In this document: piece after piece, positions 10,711-22,579 of the stretch
Numbering within the stretch: position 1 is the stretch's first letter
How the letters are laid out: the number at the start of each line of letters is the position of its first letter
Assembly (NCBI GenBank): GCA_035041965.1
Contig: JAPYMA010000118.1
Coordinates: 155,858-219,857, forward strand
Source: Anisakis pegreffii
Taxonomy: Eukaryota > Nematoda > Chromadorea > Rhabditida > Anisakidae
DNA length: 64,000 bases
Reading direction: 5' to 3'
Notes under the pieces: generated by a model
What the model was told of the DNA's origin: nothing
Database searches by the model: none
The model's input: only the letters and a program-made list of their open reading frames with translations
Translations under genes and position numbers: made by a program

Positions 10711-13700
10711 TTGCTTATTTGTTATTATTTGTGTAACAGTTGATGTAAAGCAGATTGATATTACTTCATTTGTTCACTAGTCTATCATGGATAAAAAAGC
10801 GCAGTCTTTTATCATCGTGTATGATGCCACTTCAGTATGAACATACCTATATTACCATTTGATTCTCCCTTCACCTATTCCATCAAGCTTGTTCAGGTTT
10901 ATACACATCATGTTCAGGTTTATACACAACCTATCGATGTAGGTCTATCAAAAAAACAATGGCAGCATAAATTGTGAGTTATAAGAACTGTAATTGAGAA
11001 TTGATCAAAGTTCGATACTTGATTGCTCATATACAGAGAATGTGGACAATAAATTTCATGGAACGATGATTGACCGTTAAAATTCGCATTGAAACATGTT
11101 AAATGAATATCTATGATGTTTTCAGTGTTATCAAACATAAATGAAAGTTATCAGTTGAAAATTCATACAAATATATTGTACATTCAAAAAACTCTTTGGT
11201 TCACAAAATTATTGGCAAGAATACCGAGTAAGGTGTACAGACTATATGAATATGCAGATCAATCAAATCTGTTTACTTTTGGGAGTTTTCAATAACAATG
11301 GTATATTCATTTCATAAAACCATTTTCTTCGGTTTCAACTCAAACCAAGAGTTATTTTCCAGTAACACAAACAGAGAATACTTCTTTATCTAGGATGGAT
11401 CGAGAAAGCTCCCGACGCTTGATGCATATTCGTTCAGATTTGCTCATTCATTGCAATTTTCTCCTTGATTTGAGATCAATAGCATAATGTGCATTTGTTT
11501 GGTTGTTTTCAATCCAACTATCGCAGCACAACTGAAAATATTTTACGAGGATCGCATCAAGGCGAAAAGATGCCTTGAGTAAACGAACTAACTAATTCAA
11601 TTCAATAAAGTAGACTAGAAATGGCTTAACATTATCAAATATGACGCACAGCATTAGCATAAAAGCGAATTATATGCGTTGTGCTGCTGATCATGCATAA
11701 TCCACTTTCTTACACAATCAAGAATGTAGCATCGCAATGCAACCACACAGATTCCACTTCCAACGAGAAAAGTGCATGTTGACTTTGAATATCTAACGCA
11801 GTTTGGTTATGAATAAACTTGTATTTACTTTACATGCCATTATAAACTCAGGTGGAAGAGTTCATCAGCGATTTTTTGCTTGGTTTGCAATGCTTTTTGC
11901 AACAGTATTTGGAGGTTCTGCTTTGCAGTTCACGTATATGATCATAAAATAATTGCAAATTTTCGACTGATTTGACGAATTCATAAAAATGTTTGATAAA
12001 AAATTTATAAATTCATAAAAATTAAAAAATACTTTATGGATTTATTTCTTGCTGACTTCCTTGTCAATAACAAATCAAAATTGAAGCAAAACTATCTCGA
12101 GAATTTGGCAAAAAATTTAATGGAAAAATTAGAAAAATTCAAAAAGGAGTGAAATTTTTCTTGAAATTATTGTTGCTGCAAAGAATATTCTGAATTGAGA
12201 TCGATTGGCTGTGATAAATAGATAGCTATTATACAACATGATAGATGCCACATGAATAGTTGAAGTATAAAATGTGTTTGTTGATAAATACGAAATTGAT
12301 TCCGATGGGAATAAAGTCGTTGAAAGATACTTACCAATAAATATTTCATTCATCTTACAAACATTTTGAACATGCAATTCAACTCGGATGCAAATGGAAC
12401 AAGGGCAACGATGAGAGAGAGACGAGAGATGACAACAAGAAGTCAATGAACAATGTGGCTCGTTAGCATTTTATTGAACAGCACGCAATCTTTTATAATG
12501 CAATCCATTTTATTGTCATCGATGCAACCAACCGTTTGTCGAACTCTTTCCAATGAATGTTTGGTTGAAAATCGTGCTACTAGTTCACTCACAACCCATA
12601 AAACATCATTTGTTCATAACCTATTCCAATTTTGGATTATCTTCACTCCATTATTTTAGCCATAAGTTTAATGGTAATTGTTTGCCTTGAACTCGTTTCA
12701 ATGTGTCCAAAAAGGCTATTTGCGTTCGAAAATTTTGGTGCATGGTCGACAGACATCATAAAAAACTTATCGTTTGCAGTTACTCAGTGAGTTTTAAAAT
12801 GTTTGAATCATAAACAAGAGATGAAACTGCCATAAACTTGTTCCATGCAGCAAATTAAAGCGCGTTACTACAAAACAATGATATGAAAGCAAAAAAATAG
12901 ACAAATCCCAATTAAAGAAGATAATTTTCAATTTTTTTCAAATCCTTCCTGCACCATTGCATTCACTTCAATTTTGCTTCCGTAACTATACAATTATTTA
13001 CAACTGACACAATCAAAATTAATTCATTCTGAAATCCACAGCACCGGTCCCGTCAGCTCAGTTTAAAGTTTATGACCTTGCAACAACTCAGTAAACATTG
13101 GCTTGAGATTTACTTGAGATTCATAATGTTACAGCTTTTCTGTGTAACATCTAATGATAGTATCATCCATATGGAGCGCATCCAATTTCAAAATTATATA
13201 TCAAACAACAGATTGTAAACAAATTTTACCACGAAGTCACTTACTAGCGAAATACTGTCATATGTTGAAGAATTGTAGCCAAAATGAAATTGAACACGAA
13301 TAAATAGCTATGGCTTGAAAAAATGAGTATTGAAGTATATTTTATTGAGACGCTGATGAAGCGGAATTCAAAAAATTGACTGAATCGAGCACAACACGGA
13401 GCTAACTGAACGGTTGGCCCACGTTGTTTGACGAAATATCAGCGGCATGCAGACTTCAATACGTTACCAAAAGAAGTGACAGTCACAAAAGGATCTGAAT
13501 TGTTTAGTCATGCCAACGTTCAGCTCGGTTAATGCATTAGAAATGGTTATGGTTGTGAATTCAGCCTCCTTTGAACCGCTCTTGATAAAGTTGTTCGACC
13601 GTAGCAAATCTGTACGAAACTTTTGACAAGTTCTGAAAAAACCATGAAAGTTGACTGTGAGAAAATGTCAACTTACGAATAAGACGTGTTAGTTATGGTA

Positions 13701-16300
13701 CGGAAGAGCGTTCGGATAAGTAAAGAAACTGAATAAAAATGCAGTACCAGAAATGACAGGTTCGATGGAGGTGTCTCTTGGAAACGTTTTTGGCTTAGAG
13801 TATTCCCTACAAGAAATTGCTTTGAGAAGATATGAAGAGAAAGATGAAAAATGGAAGCACTCAAGCGTCGTTAGATAGCAAAGAAAAGGTATTCAAATTG
13901 GAGCAGTTGACTGTGACACGTAGTTGCAATGCATTTCAACATTTCGTTGAGATGAGTATTTTATAACTGTCATTCAGTTTCAGCTAGAATCAAAATCAGG
14001 ATGAATGTAAATTTCATGAATGCTTCAGAAAATTACCATCTCAAATGGCAGTCATCTGTTTGATCACTGTGATTATTATCGTTTACGTATCATCACACCT
14101 TATTGCTTACACATTTGATTGATAAGTAACTCGGTCTTTTGAAACGAGAAAAAATTGATGAGTGCAGGCAAATTTAGACGCAGATAAGTTATTTAGCTAA
14201 TCACAAACAATCTGATTAGAGAACTAGTGTATGAGTGTGAGAAACTCAAAAGTTTGAAATGGATTAATCTCACAATTAGCTTCGGCTTAAGTCAGGCTAA
14301 TGTTCGAGCTCAGGCTAGTTTCTGGCCTTAGCGTTATGCACACATATACGCGCAGGCTCTGGACGTCTTCCATTTATCAATATCTGACATTATCCCAGTT
14401 TAATTTTCGATGCTTCTCATGGGTCTCATATTACTAGTGCTTTAAGATGTTGGCAACCTTAATTTGCGACCCGTGCAATTCGCCTGTATCAATTGATTTC
14501 ATTAGCTTGCGTTTTAAAACGTTACGTATGACATCAACACTCTGTTCATATGGTCCTGATCAAACTGTTGTCTTATATCCACCAGTACAGCCAATTCTTT
14601 TAAACTTACAAGTCAGAAATGTTCTTGAGGTTTTTGACATTCCGCTTACGGATTCTCTTCTAAAATTTCATTGAACTGAAGACGACAATTTTGTTTCATG
14701 AAGTTACAAAACATTGCATTTTTTCAACCACAGATATCATTCTTATACCAACTCCAAAAAAAGAAAAGACAGTGTGAGTTCTCAAGGTGCAAATTTATCC
14801 AGGAAAGCATGTGAAAGTAGTGCATGTAACGTATCAAATAGAAAGCGTGAAACTTCAGGTTTTTAAATGCCAACAGAAATCTTTGAATGCTAAGAAGAGT
14901 GGAAGTTTAGGTAGCACGCGAAATTCGACGTTTCCTAATCAAAGAATAACTCTACTTTCATTGGAAATCAGCATATGAAATCAGCATCTGATTTTAATTT
15001 GATGTCAGAAAATGCTCAATAAATGGATGTTTATGAATTTTCATTAGGCGTCTGCAGCACCTGTTTGAACGAGTTGAAAAGTTAAACATTAAGTTGGCGA
15101 TTGACACCAATGAATAACGTCAAGTAGATTCTCAATTCGACGTACTGCACGAATGTGAACGAATAAATGTGGCTAGAGAATATACAAATTTGCGTTGAAT
15201 GTGGAAATATCAAAAACAATGCTCATTTCAGATTGATTTTCCAATTTTATGACGTTTCAATCTTCCATTGTGTGCGTTAAATTATTTATGCTTCCTGTTT
15301 CTCACATGAACAATGTGGAGATTAATTAAATCGCAATGGTCAGTGCAGTGAAATAAGGCATTAAAGCAACAAAAACATCGTCGAACATTTTTTGACGGTT
15401 TTTAGAGCACAAAAGTTCGCGAGTGTACCATTTGATCGAATTGATTTTCGCTGATCGCTGCAGTGAAGGATACTCGACTGTGATCGTACATATGCCATCG
15501 CATTCGTTCGCCTTCTTTTCTTCACCATAACGCATTATCAGTTTTCACTTGATTTTGATATCATATGAATGGCCTTTATATCACTTCAAACAAATGCTGG
15601 TTCGTTTGTAGTTTTTACTAATGCATTTTAGATTCATTTTCACGAAAAATTTCAAATATTAATACATGGAGATGCACTTTACAATTCATATGCTATTTGA
15701 GATTAGATTACGAACTTGCGAGTGCATTAGTGGATTGAAACGTTCATTATAACAATACGTATAGCTGAACAGACGTTTTGCAAATTATCAGATATGATTG
15801 AGTGGGTTTCAATCCGCTGTTTCATGGCCCTCTTTACAGACGTTTTAACAATATCTCATCAGGATTTTATTTTTAGTGTTGTTGTTTTAACGATATCTCA
15901 TCAGAATTACTTCTCCGTATCAAGATTTTGCACACTTCAGCATCCAGTTGATTTGCAAATGGAACAATCTTTTCTAAGAAGTATTAAAAAAGTTGACAGT
16001 TGTTAAAACAAATCAATGTTTCGAGCTGATCTGTCATGATTATCACACGAAACTATGTCATATTTGCATAGAGAGCTGTTGCTGTGTGAAACGTTCATTG
16101 CAAATAATTACTTACATATTTGGTATCGCCGTTGTTCATTTGGTCCGCTCATTTTGCCTACTATCAGCTGGAGGTAGGTTGATTTTACTTTATCAGTGAA
16201 TTAATAGAGCATTACTACAATTCAATAATTATTAAAGAATGCTTTGTTCATTTTTATTTCACCTGCTCTTATCTCCCTTTAAATTTCACTTCATTACAAC
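10711..16300. other. AT-rich intergenic stretch, no supported gene
   Basis: Open frames here are short (up to 105 codons, at 12129-12446) with no domain, splice pattern or composition that suggests coding. Visible details are a 17-base direct repeat GTTCAGGTTTATACACA near 10893 and 10914, a GCTTAAG / GGCTAA patch near 14285-14335 related to the GCCTAA repeats, and a 22-base direct repeat GTTTTAACRATATCTCATCAG at about 15841 and 15884. The 3' UTR of the leucine-rich-repeat gene must lie at the start. Confidence 0.6.
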
Positions 16301-16374
16301 TCAAAAGACACAGTGTTGCTTGGAATGGCTTGCGCATAGGCAGACAACGAATAAATAGTGCTAAATTCAGAGAG

Positions 16375-16510
16375 TACGAATACGACCGGTCGATTTTTTT
16401 GCTGCTGCGAGCGGTCGCCGTTGCTTAGCAGTGGGAGGTGAGCGAGCGATAGAGCACGGCTCGCGTACGTTTAGTTGATGCAGCGTGTTGAACTACTCGA
16501 GCCTTCATGT
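16375..16510. promoter_or_regulatory. GC-rich island, possible promoter of the long csnk-1 transcript
   Basis: About 130 bases stand out from AT-rich surroundings by CG-rich words (GACCGGTCG, GAGCGGTCGCCGTTGC, GAGCGAGCGATAGAGCACGG). It lies 1.7 kb upstream of the first candidate csnk-1 exon at 18180 and on a stretch with no open frame. Promoter function is inference from composition and position. No TATA-box position can be defended. Confidence 0.3.
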
Positions 16511-17067
16511 TTAACGCGATGATTTCACTTCTATCTAACTCATTATCAAACTCTTATCCGTATCACTAACGTTGTTGTTATTCTTGAGATTGTTTACTAA
16601 CAGTGGCTGTCTTTAGTTATCGCAGATAACATTCATAATAATTGTTTTTGTGCGCACTGATGCGTCTTTTGCGATAGTTGGTTCCCATTCGTCATTTGTT
16701 AGTTTGTTGGTATTTTTGATGTGAGTGGATGGATGATAGAAGCTTTCGATTATCAAAAAACGTGTACTCTGAAATCAGCATGCTTCAAAAGTTACTGGTA
16801 AGAAACTGACGAAGATTGGAAGAGTAGGTTAGGCTGGGCATCAATCAAGCTTTATCCATGATAATTTTGTATTGATTTTTGATTCAACCATTTCTGGAAT
16901 CTTTGCATGACTTTTGACCTAGAACATTATCCAAGTGGGACTAATTAAGTTCAAGGAACTGAACGATCAGTATTGTTATGATAGAGATCCATAATAATTC
17001 TGGTAATGTTGTAGTTCAGGTTGGTAAAATCAAAACAGCATTTCGTTCGTTCACATTCACAGTTGAT

Positions 17068-17136
17068 AAGCCTAAGCCTAGGCTTAAGCCTAAGCATAAG
17101 CCTAAGCCTGAGCCTAAGCATAAGCCTGAGCCTTAG
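17068..17136. repeat. Interstitial telomere-like array (GCCTAA)n
   Basis: About eleven hexamers GCCTAA / GCATAA / GCCTGA lie in a row, broken once by GGCTTAAGCC where orientation flips. TTAGGC is the nematode telomere repeat. This supports the assignment to nematodes and marks either a healed break or a telomere-like repeat spread by transposition. Confidence 0.85.
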
Positions 17137-18179
17137 AAGTTTGTTTGTAAGAGGTATATACAAATGCCGCTTGCTAAGATGCAATTTATGTAATAATATA
17201 TATAATACTAGGTCAATCCAGGAAACTTTTGTCCAATACTTTTTCAAGTTTAGTGTGTTATATATTTAAAAAATTTCAAACTCACAGTCAGTTGCCCTAG
17301 GCCAAATAACTGTTATATGAACCAAATTAATCAATTCAGTTAACACCTGTCATGTTCAGAATTTCAGATTGTAAGCATATATTATTTGTAGTGAATTAAT
17401 TCTGATTGAACTCTCATCATAATTACATATGAATTATGCTCATCTGGTGCAACTAATTGTGAGTTCATCTTCATTTTAACGAATCAACACCAACATTTAT
17501 CTGTTTGTTCTGCTTTTCTATGCTAGTTCCACTCAGATACGTGCAATAAGTGTTCAATTTTACACATCAACTAACTGTTGGCGTAATGTTGATTCATTTG
17601 GAAATATATAATATATCGTCATCATTGCCTTGCGCTATGCGAGATGAGGCGAATGCGATTTGCGATCGCAGTTTCACATGCCCGCAGTGCATTCGAGAGT
17701 CGTCTTCAAAGAAAAAAAATGTTAGGACGATGTATCAGATTTGTAGTTTCTTCATATTCTGATGTTCTACACACTTGCTTGCTTGTCCACGGCAGGCCTC
17801 TCGTTGTGTTTTCCAGGAATGTGATTAATGCAACGTTGCAGTCGATGAAAAATATTCATTTTTTGCGCTTGTTTATGTCAATATCATAGCATGAACATTG
17901 CTGAAATAATACCGATGTCTAGCGTTACGGAACTTTTAAAAATAATGCATTCATTCAAAAAATAATTATTCTAATATCTTGCTTTTACGAAAGTCACTTT
18001 AGCTAACAGTAAGCATTATTCACATAGGAAACTTGCGTTATTTATTCGATATTTGAAGTGTATTTCCCATTGATCGAGCATTATTTTGATTGAATATTTT
18101 CAGGTTTTTGTTCGGATGGTTCGACATATTGGATCGTAAGCTGAAGTAATTATAAAAACAGAAGTATAAGTTTATTGAA

Positions 18180-18244
18180 ATGTTGCTGTTACGGATGCAA
18201 GATAAGAGTGCACGTAGTGAACGTGACTCACAAAATACAGATCG
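18180..18244 (+). CDS. csnk-1: Candidate upstream first coding exon of csnk-1
   Basis: The ATG at 18180 opens 21 codons (MLLLRMQDKSARSERDSQN, then TDR) up to a good donor CG|GTAAAA, leaving phase 2. An in-frame TAA upstream closes the frame, so this is a plausible start. The exon can join in phase to either 27489 (A|CGG) or 28464 (C|AGT), and both of those leave phase 0 into the kinase exon at 28764. The charged, Ser-rich residues fit the unstructured head of CK1 gamma. It implies a 9-10 kb first intron. This is an inference from phase and composition. A second possible start exon with donor ATC|GTAAGC sits at 18116-18135. Confidence 0.5.
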
Positions 18245-18950
18245 GTAAAAGTGTTTAAAATTTTAGTTGCTATTTATCGATATCGTTCGTTCGTTTTGAA
18301 TCACAATTTCAGTATTAGCGCTATAATTATGATTAGTGCTATTTGTTGATGTTTTTGGTTGATCGTGTTGAAACGTTTGTTGGTTCGTTTTTTGAATTTG
18401 CATCATTCCACGCACTTCGTTTTTGATTTACTGCCATCATCGAGCCGAATTACATTTTACTCTTTTTCGCTTTGAACATTTCGAATTTCAGTTAAGTTAT
18501 CTTACAGAAATATCAATAGAGCGATTATAAAAGACCGGCAGATTGATCGTTTATATTAACTGCCAGATAGCAAATGATGATCATGAAAAAACCGTTTTTG
18601 ACATTACACCCACCACCTTCTTAACCCTAAAGCTTCTTCGATTAATTTCGCTTACAATTTTGATCATCTGGTCTGTTTCCTTATTTTGAATCAGCAAGAA
18701 CGCCTTCTGAAACTGTGGACGCAATGAGCAATTCATGCTCAAAATCCGATCCTTAGCACTAAGTGTTCACCTGAAATGGAACTGTTATTAATCTGGCGCA
18801 TCGCATCAAATATATATTCAAGTAGAAATTTATCGGAAGCGTTCAAGTTGAAGCAACGTCATGGACGCTCTCTTAATACGATTCCACCATTCCTTTTCTA
18901 TAGCTCCGCATCGAAAGTATTGCTGATTGAGAGGTAAATTAACCGTGGAG

Positions 18951-18980
18951 CAGTTTCACAATTTAAGAATTGTGAAACTG
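18951..18980. other. Perfect 13-bp hairpin
   Basis: CAGTTTCACAATT, a TAAG loop, then AATTGTGAAACTG: a perfect stem with a 4-base loop. There are no T-run or polymerase III boxes around it. It may be the relic tip of a foldback element. Confidence 0.6.
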
Positions 18981-19001
18981 TCCTAAGGGTTGATATGCAC
19001 A

Positions 19002-19488
19002 TTATGAAAAAATGTTTGTATGCATTGTTGGATGAACTGAATTTAAGCAAAGAAGGTAAGAGTGAACAGTTTGATGCAACAGCTCGTAACGGCGCTTTTT
19101 TGCTTTCGTTCGCATATTTTTGCTGCTTATGCGCATTTGTGTCGTTTTAAATTTGTTTTTCGTTAATAAATTTGCAGTTATATCATGATATTCTTCTGTA
19201 ATCATAATAATATCCAATTCGATGCCGCGCAACTCTTCATTCAACACTCGATTTGTTACAACGAATAATATCAGTCTATCAACTCCACTTGTACTTCTAT
19301 TTATCATCCGTCTCGGCTTCACATTTCTGCTTTTGTTGTTTGGATGTTGCATTAGTTGAATATTTTGTTCCTATACTACCTCTCTGTTCAGCAATGTAAT
19401 TTCTTCGTTTATTCTCCATTTGGTCAGAAATTTCGTCGTAAACATTATCAAGCTCATTCATCTGAGCAGTGCATTTTGTATCGTTCAT
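19002..19488 (-). CDS. Candidate two-exon coiled-coil protein
   Basis: Two minus-strand frames join in phase. Exon 1, 19488 down to 19380, starts MNDTKCTAQMNELDNVYDEI and ends EQR with donor AGAG|GTAGTA in phase 1. Exon 2, 19246 down to 19002, begins VLNEELRGIELDIIMITEEY after CGAG. The fused stretch is rich in E, K, Q, L and I with heptad spacing, like a coiled coil, and ends in a basic KNMRTKAKKRRYE region. The protein would be about 117 residues. The acceptor lacks a pyrimidine tract, so the join is doubtful. It would lie antisense inside the long csnk-1 intron. No family is recognised. Confidence 0.3.
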
Positions 19489-19489
19489 C

Positions 19490-21225
19490 CAAAAATTTTA
19501 AGTTGAATCGGAATGAATTAGAATTTTCATTCCATGTGTATGGAATGAAATTAGAGGCGATGAAGCATTTATATAATAATTACAATAGTAGCGAGTTGTC
19601 GTTACTGATGTGATGTCCGTAACATGAGTAAGAACTGAGACTAGTAAAATGGTATAGTATAGTATTGTTGTATTATAGTAATAATAATTTCGATAGAGCG
19701 CAACACATTGCTTGCTCACACTTTTCGTTCGTTAAACGAAACGATAATGTGATGTAAAGTGAGACTGCAGTAGTTGTATTGTTGTTTGCCTACAATCAAC
19801 TATATGTTAATATTGTTCAGTTACGATTTCGTTATAAAACAGTTGTATTTTACATTGTTTCAGGTTATTAGTATGAATAAATTGCATAGTACATGTACAT
19901 ACTTCTCATGTGCCTGGATATATTCCATTTGCAATTTAGCATTCTTTCTGCTACTAATTCTTGCAATATTTTTTTGAGTTTTGCATCACTAGAATTCGTT
20001 ATAAATTGTTCTGCTTTCAGACTGAAGTTTTTCTTTTCGTTTTTTTTGCTGCAAATAGTTCAGTCATGAAAAGCTTGCACAAAATCCCATCTGTGTCCAG
20101 AGAATTGCCTTTCTTGCTGAGAGCTCAATTTCGGCAAAGCCAGAGATGCTAGTTGTCAATTTTTTGAAAACGATTTCAGTGTTTTCTTTAAATAGATTTC
20201 ATACTTTTCTATTGTTAGCGCAGTTTTTGTCGCAAATATCTGACTGACGATGTTGAGTGAAATTGAAACTGGAAATATTCCTTTCAGTTTTTATTCTGAA
20301 ACATCTCTGTTTATAACGAAATGTTGAGCATATCTGACTCTACTGTTCTAATCAATGTTTCTCTATTATTTAATTGCTAAACGAATTTATCGTCTCATTT
20401 TTTTGATTCCGTTCGAATCACATTACCATTCATTCTACTTGTTTATTATCTAAATAAGTGAGTAACTTTTGTTAGAATTATGTTATGTCAATAATAATCT
20501 GAAAAAAATCTCTCTGACGTTTATTTTTCAAACTTATCTGTACTACCACTTTTTTCATTGGAATTGTTCAGCTCCATTATTCTGAAGTGAATGATATTCT
20601 CGAAATGAGTGAATATTTCGTTGAAATTGATTATTTGATAAGCAATTGAGCTTAATTTTCGATTGATTTACTCAGTATAAATAGTAGTCGAAATGATTTT
20701 GTGATGTAACAAAAATGTCCCACGTAAATGATCATCGCTTCATATCAAATTCCATTTCTCATCTGTCTCTAATATGTAAATGGCGTTTGGCTTTCTGATT
20801 CCATCACTCTTATCATTCCATTACAGTTTTATCAACGGCGCCAAATCGTCGTGTTGCAGTTTGTATGCCATATTTAAAAATTGTTTTATCGATTATTTTA
20901 GAAGTGTTTTTCTTCTTCAAACTCTCATCGTGAATTCGTCGGAAAACATTATTTTTTCGGGCGTTCCTTCAATATTCTCATGGTACTTTTGGCTGAAAAT
21001 TTTCGCGTGCTCATTACACAATCAATCCATCGTATCAGTTCAAAAATGGCACAAAACTTGCTTTCAAGTCATTTAGCACATCCATCCTTTCATAACTCAT
21101 CAACACTGTGTTTGCCACGTATTTTTTGCTTGTTTTGATGATGCATTAAAAAGGAGAATATTGTCAGCGTTAACAACTTATTCAAATCGATTCGTTGATA
21201 TGATATCCATTTTTGTACTTTTAAC
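19490..21225. other. AT-rich intron/intergenic DNA, nothing supported
   Basis: Only short random frames and T-runs are seen. If the 18180 exon is real, this is part of the first csnk-1 intron. Confidence 0.5.
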
Positions 21226-21411
21226 TAGTAGTGGCATTCGAACAAATTTCAGTTCGGCTGAGGTCCAACCGAATTCACATTCTGAGTTTCCGAAATCCAG
21301 TATTCCGACTAAACTTCAAAATTCTACGGCTGGAACCTAAATTTCCGAATTCCGACCGAAAATCGTCAAATTTTACCGACTGAACTTCGGTCCTTTACCA
21401 CCACTATTCTA
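21226..21411. repeat. hAT-like MITE related to 5347-5520
   Basis: TAGTAGTGGCATTCGAACAA, followed by TTCAGTTCGG, pairs with CCGACTGAACTTCGGTCC and TACCACCACTA at the right. The interior is made of TTCCGA / CCGAAT words. Flanking TTTTAAC and TTCTAAC may be a mutated target duplication. Confidence 0.5.
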
Positions 21412-22099
21412 ACGGTTAATTTCTCCGTTGACAGAAGTATTAATCGCTGAAGAACGACTCTTTTTGAAGTTCATCAGAGTGCTTGTTTTATTCTTTTGGC
21501 TTGAAATAATACGACACTCAACTCTTAAAAAACATTAGGTTTCCTACCAGCAAAGAACGACTCGAGAAAGCTACAGAATCAGTTACCATTTTGAAATCTG
21601 CAGATCTGATCGAATGAAATAGTCAATAAATGAATGCTAAAAAATTTCAGTGGATTTACGCATTCCAAGAAAAAAATTTCCATCAACAGTCTAGTTTCAT
21701 TTTGCCGGTGAATGAATTGTATAATGCCATTTCGAGAACATATTCTCTAGATTAGCTGCAAGCGGTGTTTAAGAAGGTTGTTGAATAACAAGCTGTCGAC
21801 ATTCAAATATAACTCGCTCTACAAACAGGTTCCTCATGCGTTCAGTTTACGACATCCATGCTTGTTATTTTTACATACTGCCTGCATTGGAATGGTTAAT
21901 GTTAAAGTGCTTATTACTCATTAGCTTACATGTTCATTGCTTATTTATTGCACAATTAATCGAATGATCCTCTCATTAGCATATAATATATGTTATTCAA
22001 AGTAAACGTTTACTTCAATTCGAGAATAGAATACAAGTACGGTTACGCTTAAAAATGAATTTGCGTAGAAATGAAGTGTAATCGATGTGAAAGGTTTTC

Positions 22100-22186
22100 G
22101 TGACCAGACAGTTTGCCTATTAGGCAAAATATCTGTTTAAAAACTGTCCTTACGGAAAACGTCTTTAGGCGAACTGTTCGGCTACC
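22100..22186. repeat. GGCAAA foldback repeat, short copy
   Basis: GTGACCAGACAGTTTGCCTA at the left pairs with AAAACGTCTTTAGGCGAACTGTTCGGCTACC at the right. Inside is the palindrome TTTGCCTATTAGGCAAA. It belongs to the same family as 27862-28306 and 51967-52128. Confidence 0.7.
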
Positions 22187-22354
22187 AAAGATTTTCACAG
22201 TTTTCATGGTAATGATATGGTGTGTGCATATTCATGTTACGTATGTTAATCTCATAGAATACATCGTCAATCAATAATTTTGCATTTCTTATTTCTACGA
22301 TAGTTGTGGTGATTGCCATTGTGTTTCTCATTCGTCTGTCGGTCTCTGCTCACA

Positions 22355-22405
<51 letters not shown>

Positions 22406-22482
22406 CTGAGTGAGTGCGTAGTCATGGTCTGTGGAGGCAAATTGTAAACTGATAATAACAATAATAATAATAATAATAATGT
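22355..22482. repeat. (TA)n and (AAT)n microsatellites
   Basis: About 22 TA units lie at 22356-22401, and a run of AAT/ATA triplets at about 22458-22482. They are simple repeats without coding content. Confidence 0.9.
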
Positions 22483-22546
22483 ATCAATAGCAGCAGATGG
22501 ATTTGGACGTATAAACCGAGAGTATTTGTAAATTATAATATCGTAT

Positions 22547-22578
22547 GATACAGAACAAATTTACATTTGTTCTGTATC
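22547..22578. other. Perfect 14-bp hairpin
   Basis: GATACAGAACAAAT, loop TTAC, then ATTTGTTCTGTATC. The stem is perfect and is followed by TTTTGTTG. No small-RNA gene features are visible around it. Function is unknown. Confidence 0.6.
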
Positions 22579-22579
22579 T

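Noticed and set aside
17021..17269. Frames rich in Leu/Ser or Leu/Arg on both strands
   Set aside because: They are produced by the GCCTAA telomere-like array, which is open in several frames.
17644..17762. CDRSFTCPQC word resembling a zinc finger
   Set aside because: There is only one Cys pair, with no His partners, no repeats and no splice or start context; chance is more likely.
22267..22461. Frame with an (IY)n run
   Set aside because: It translates the TA microsatellite.
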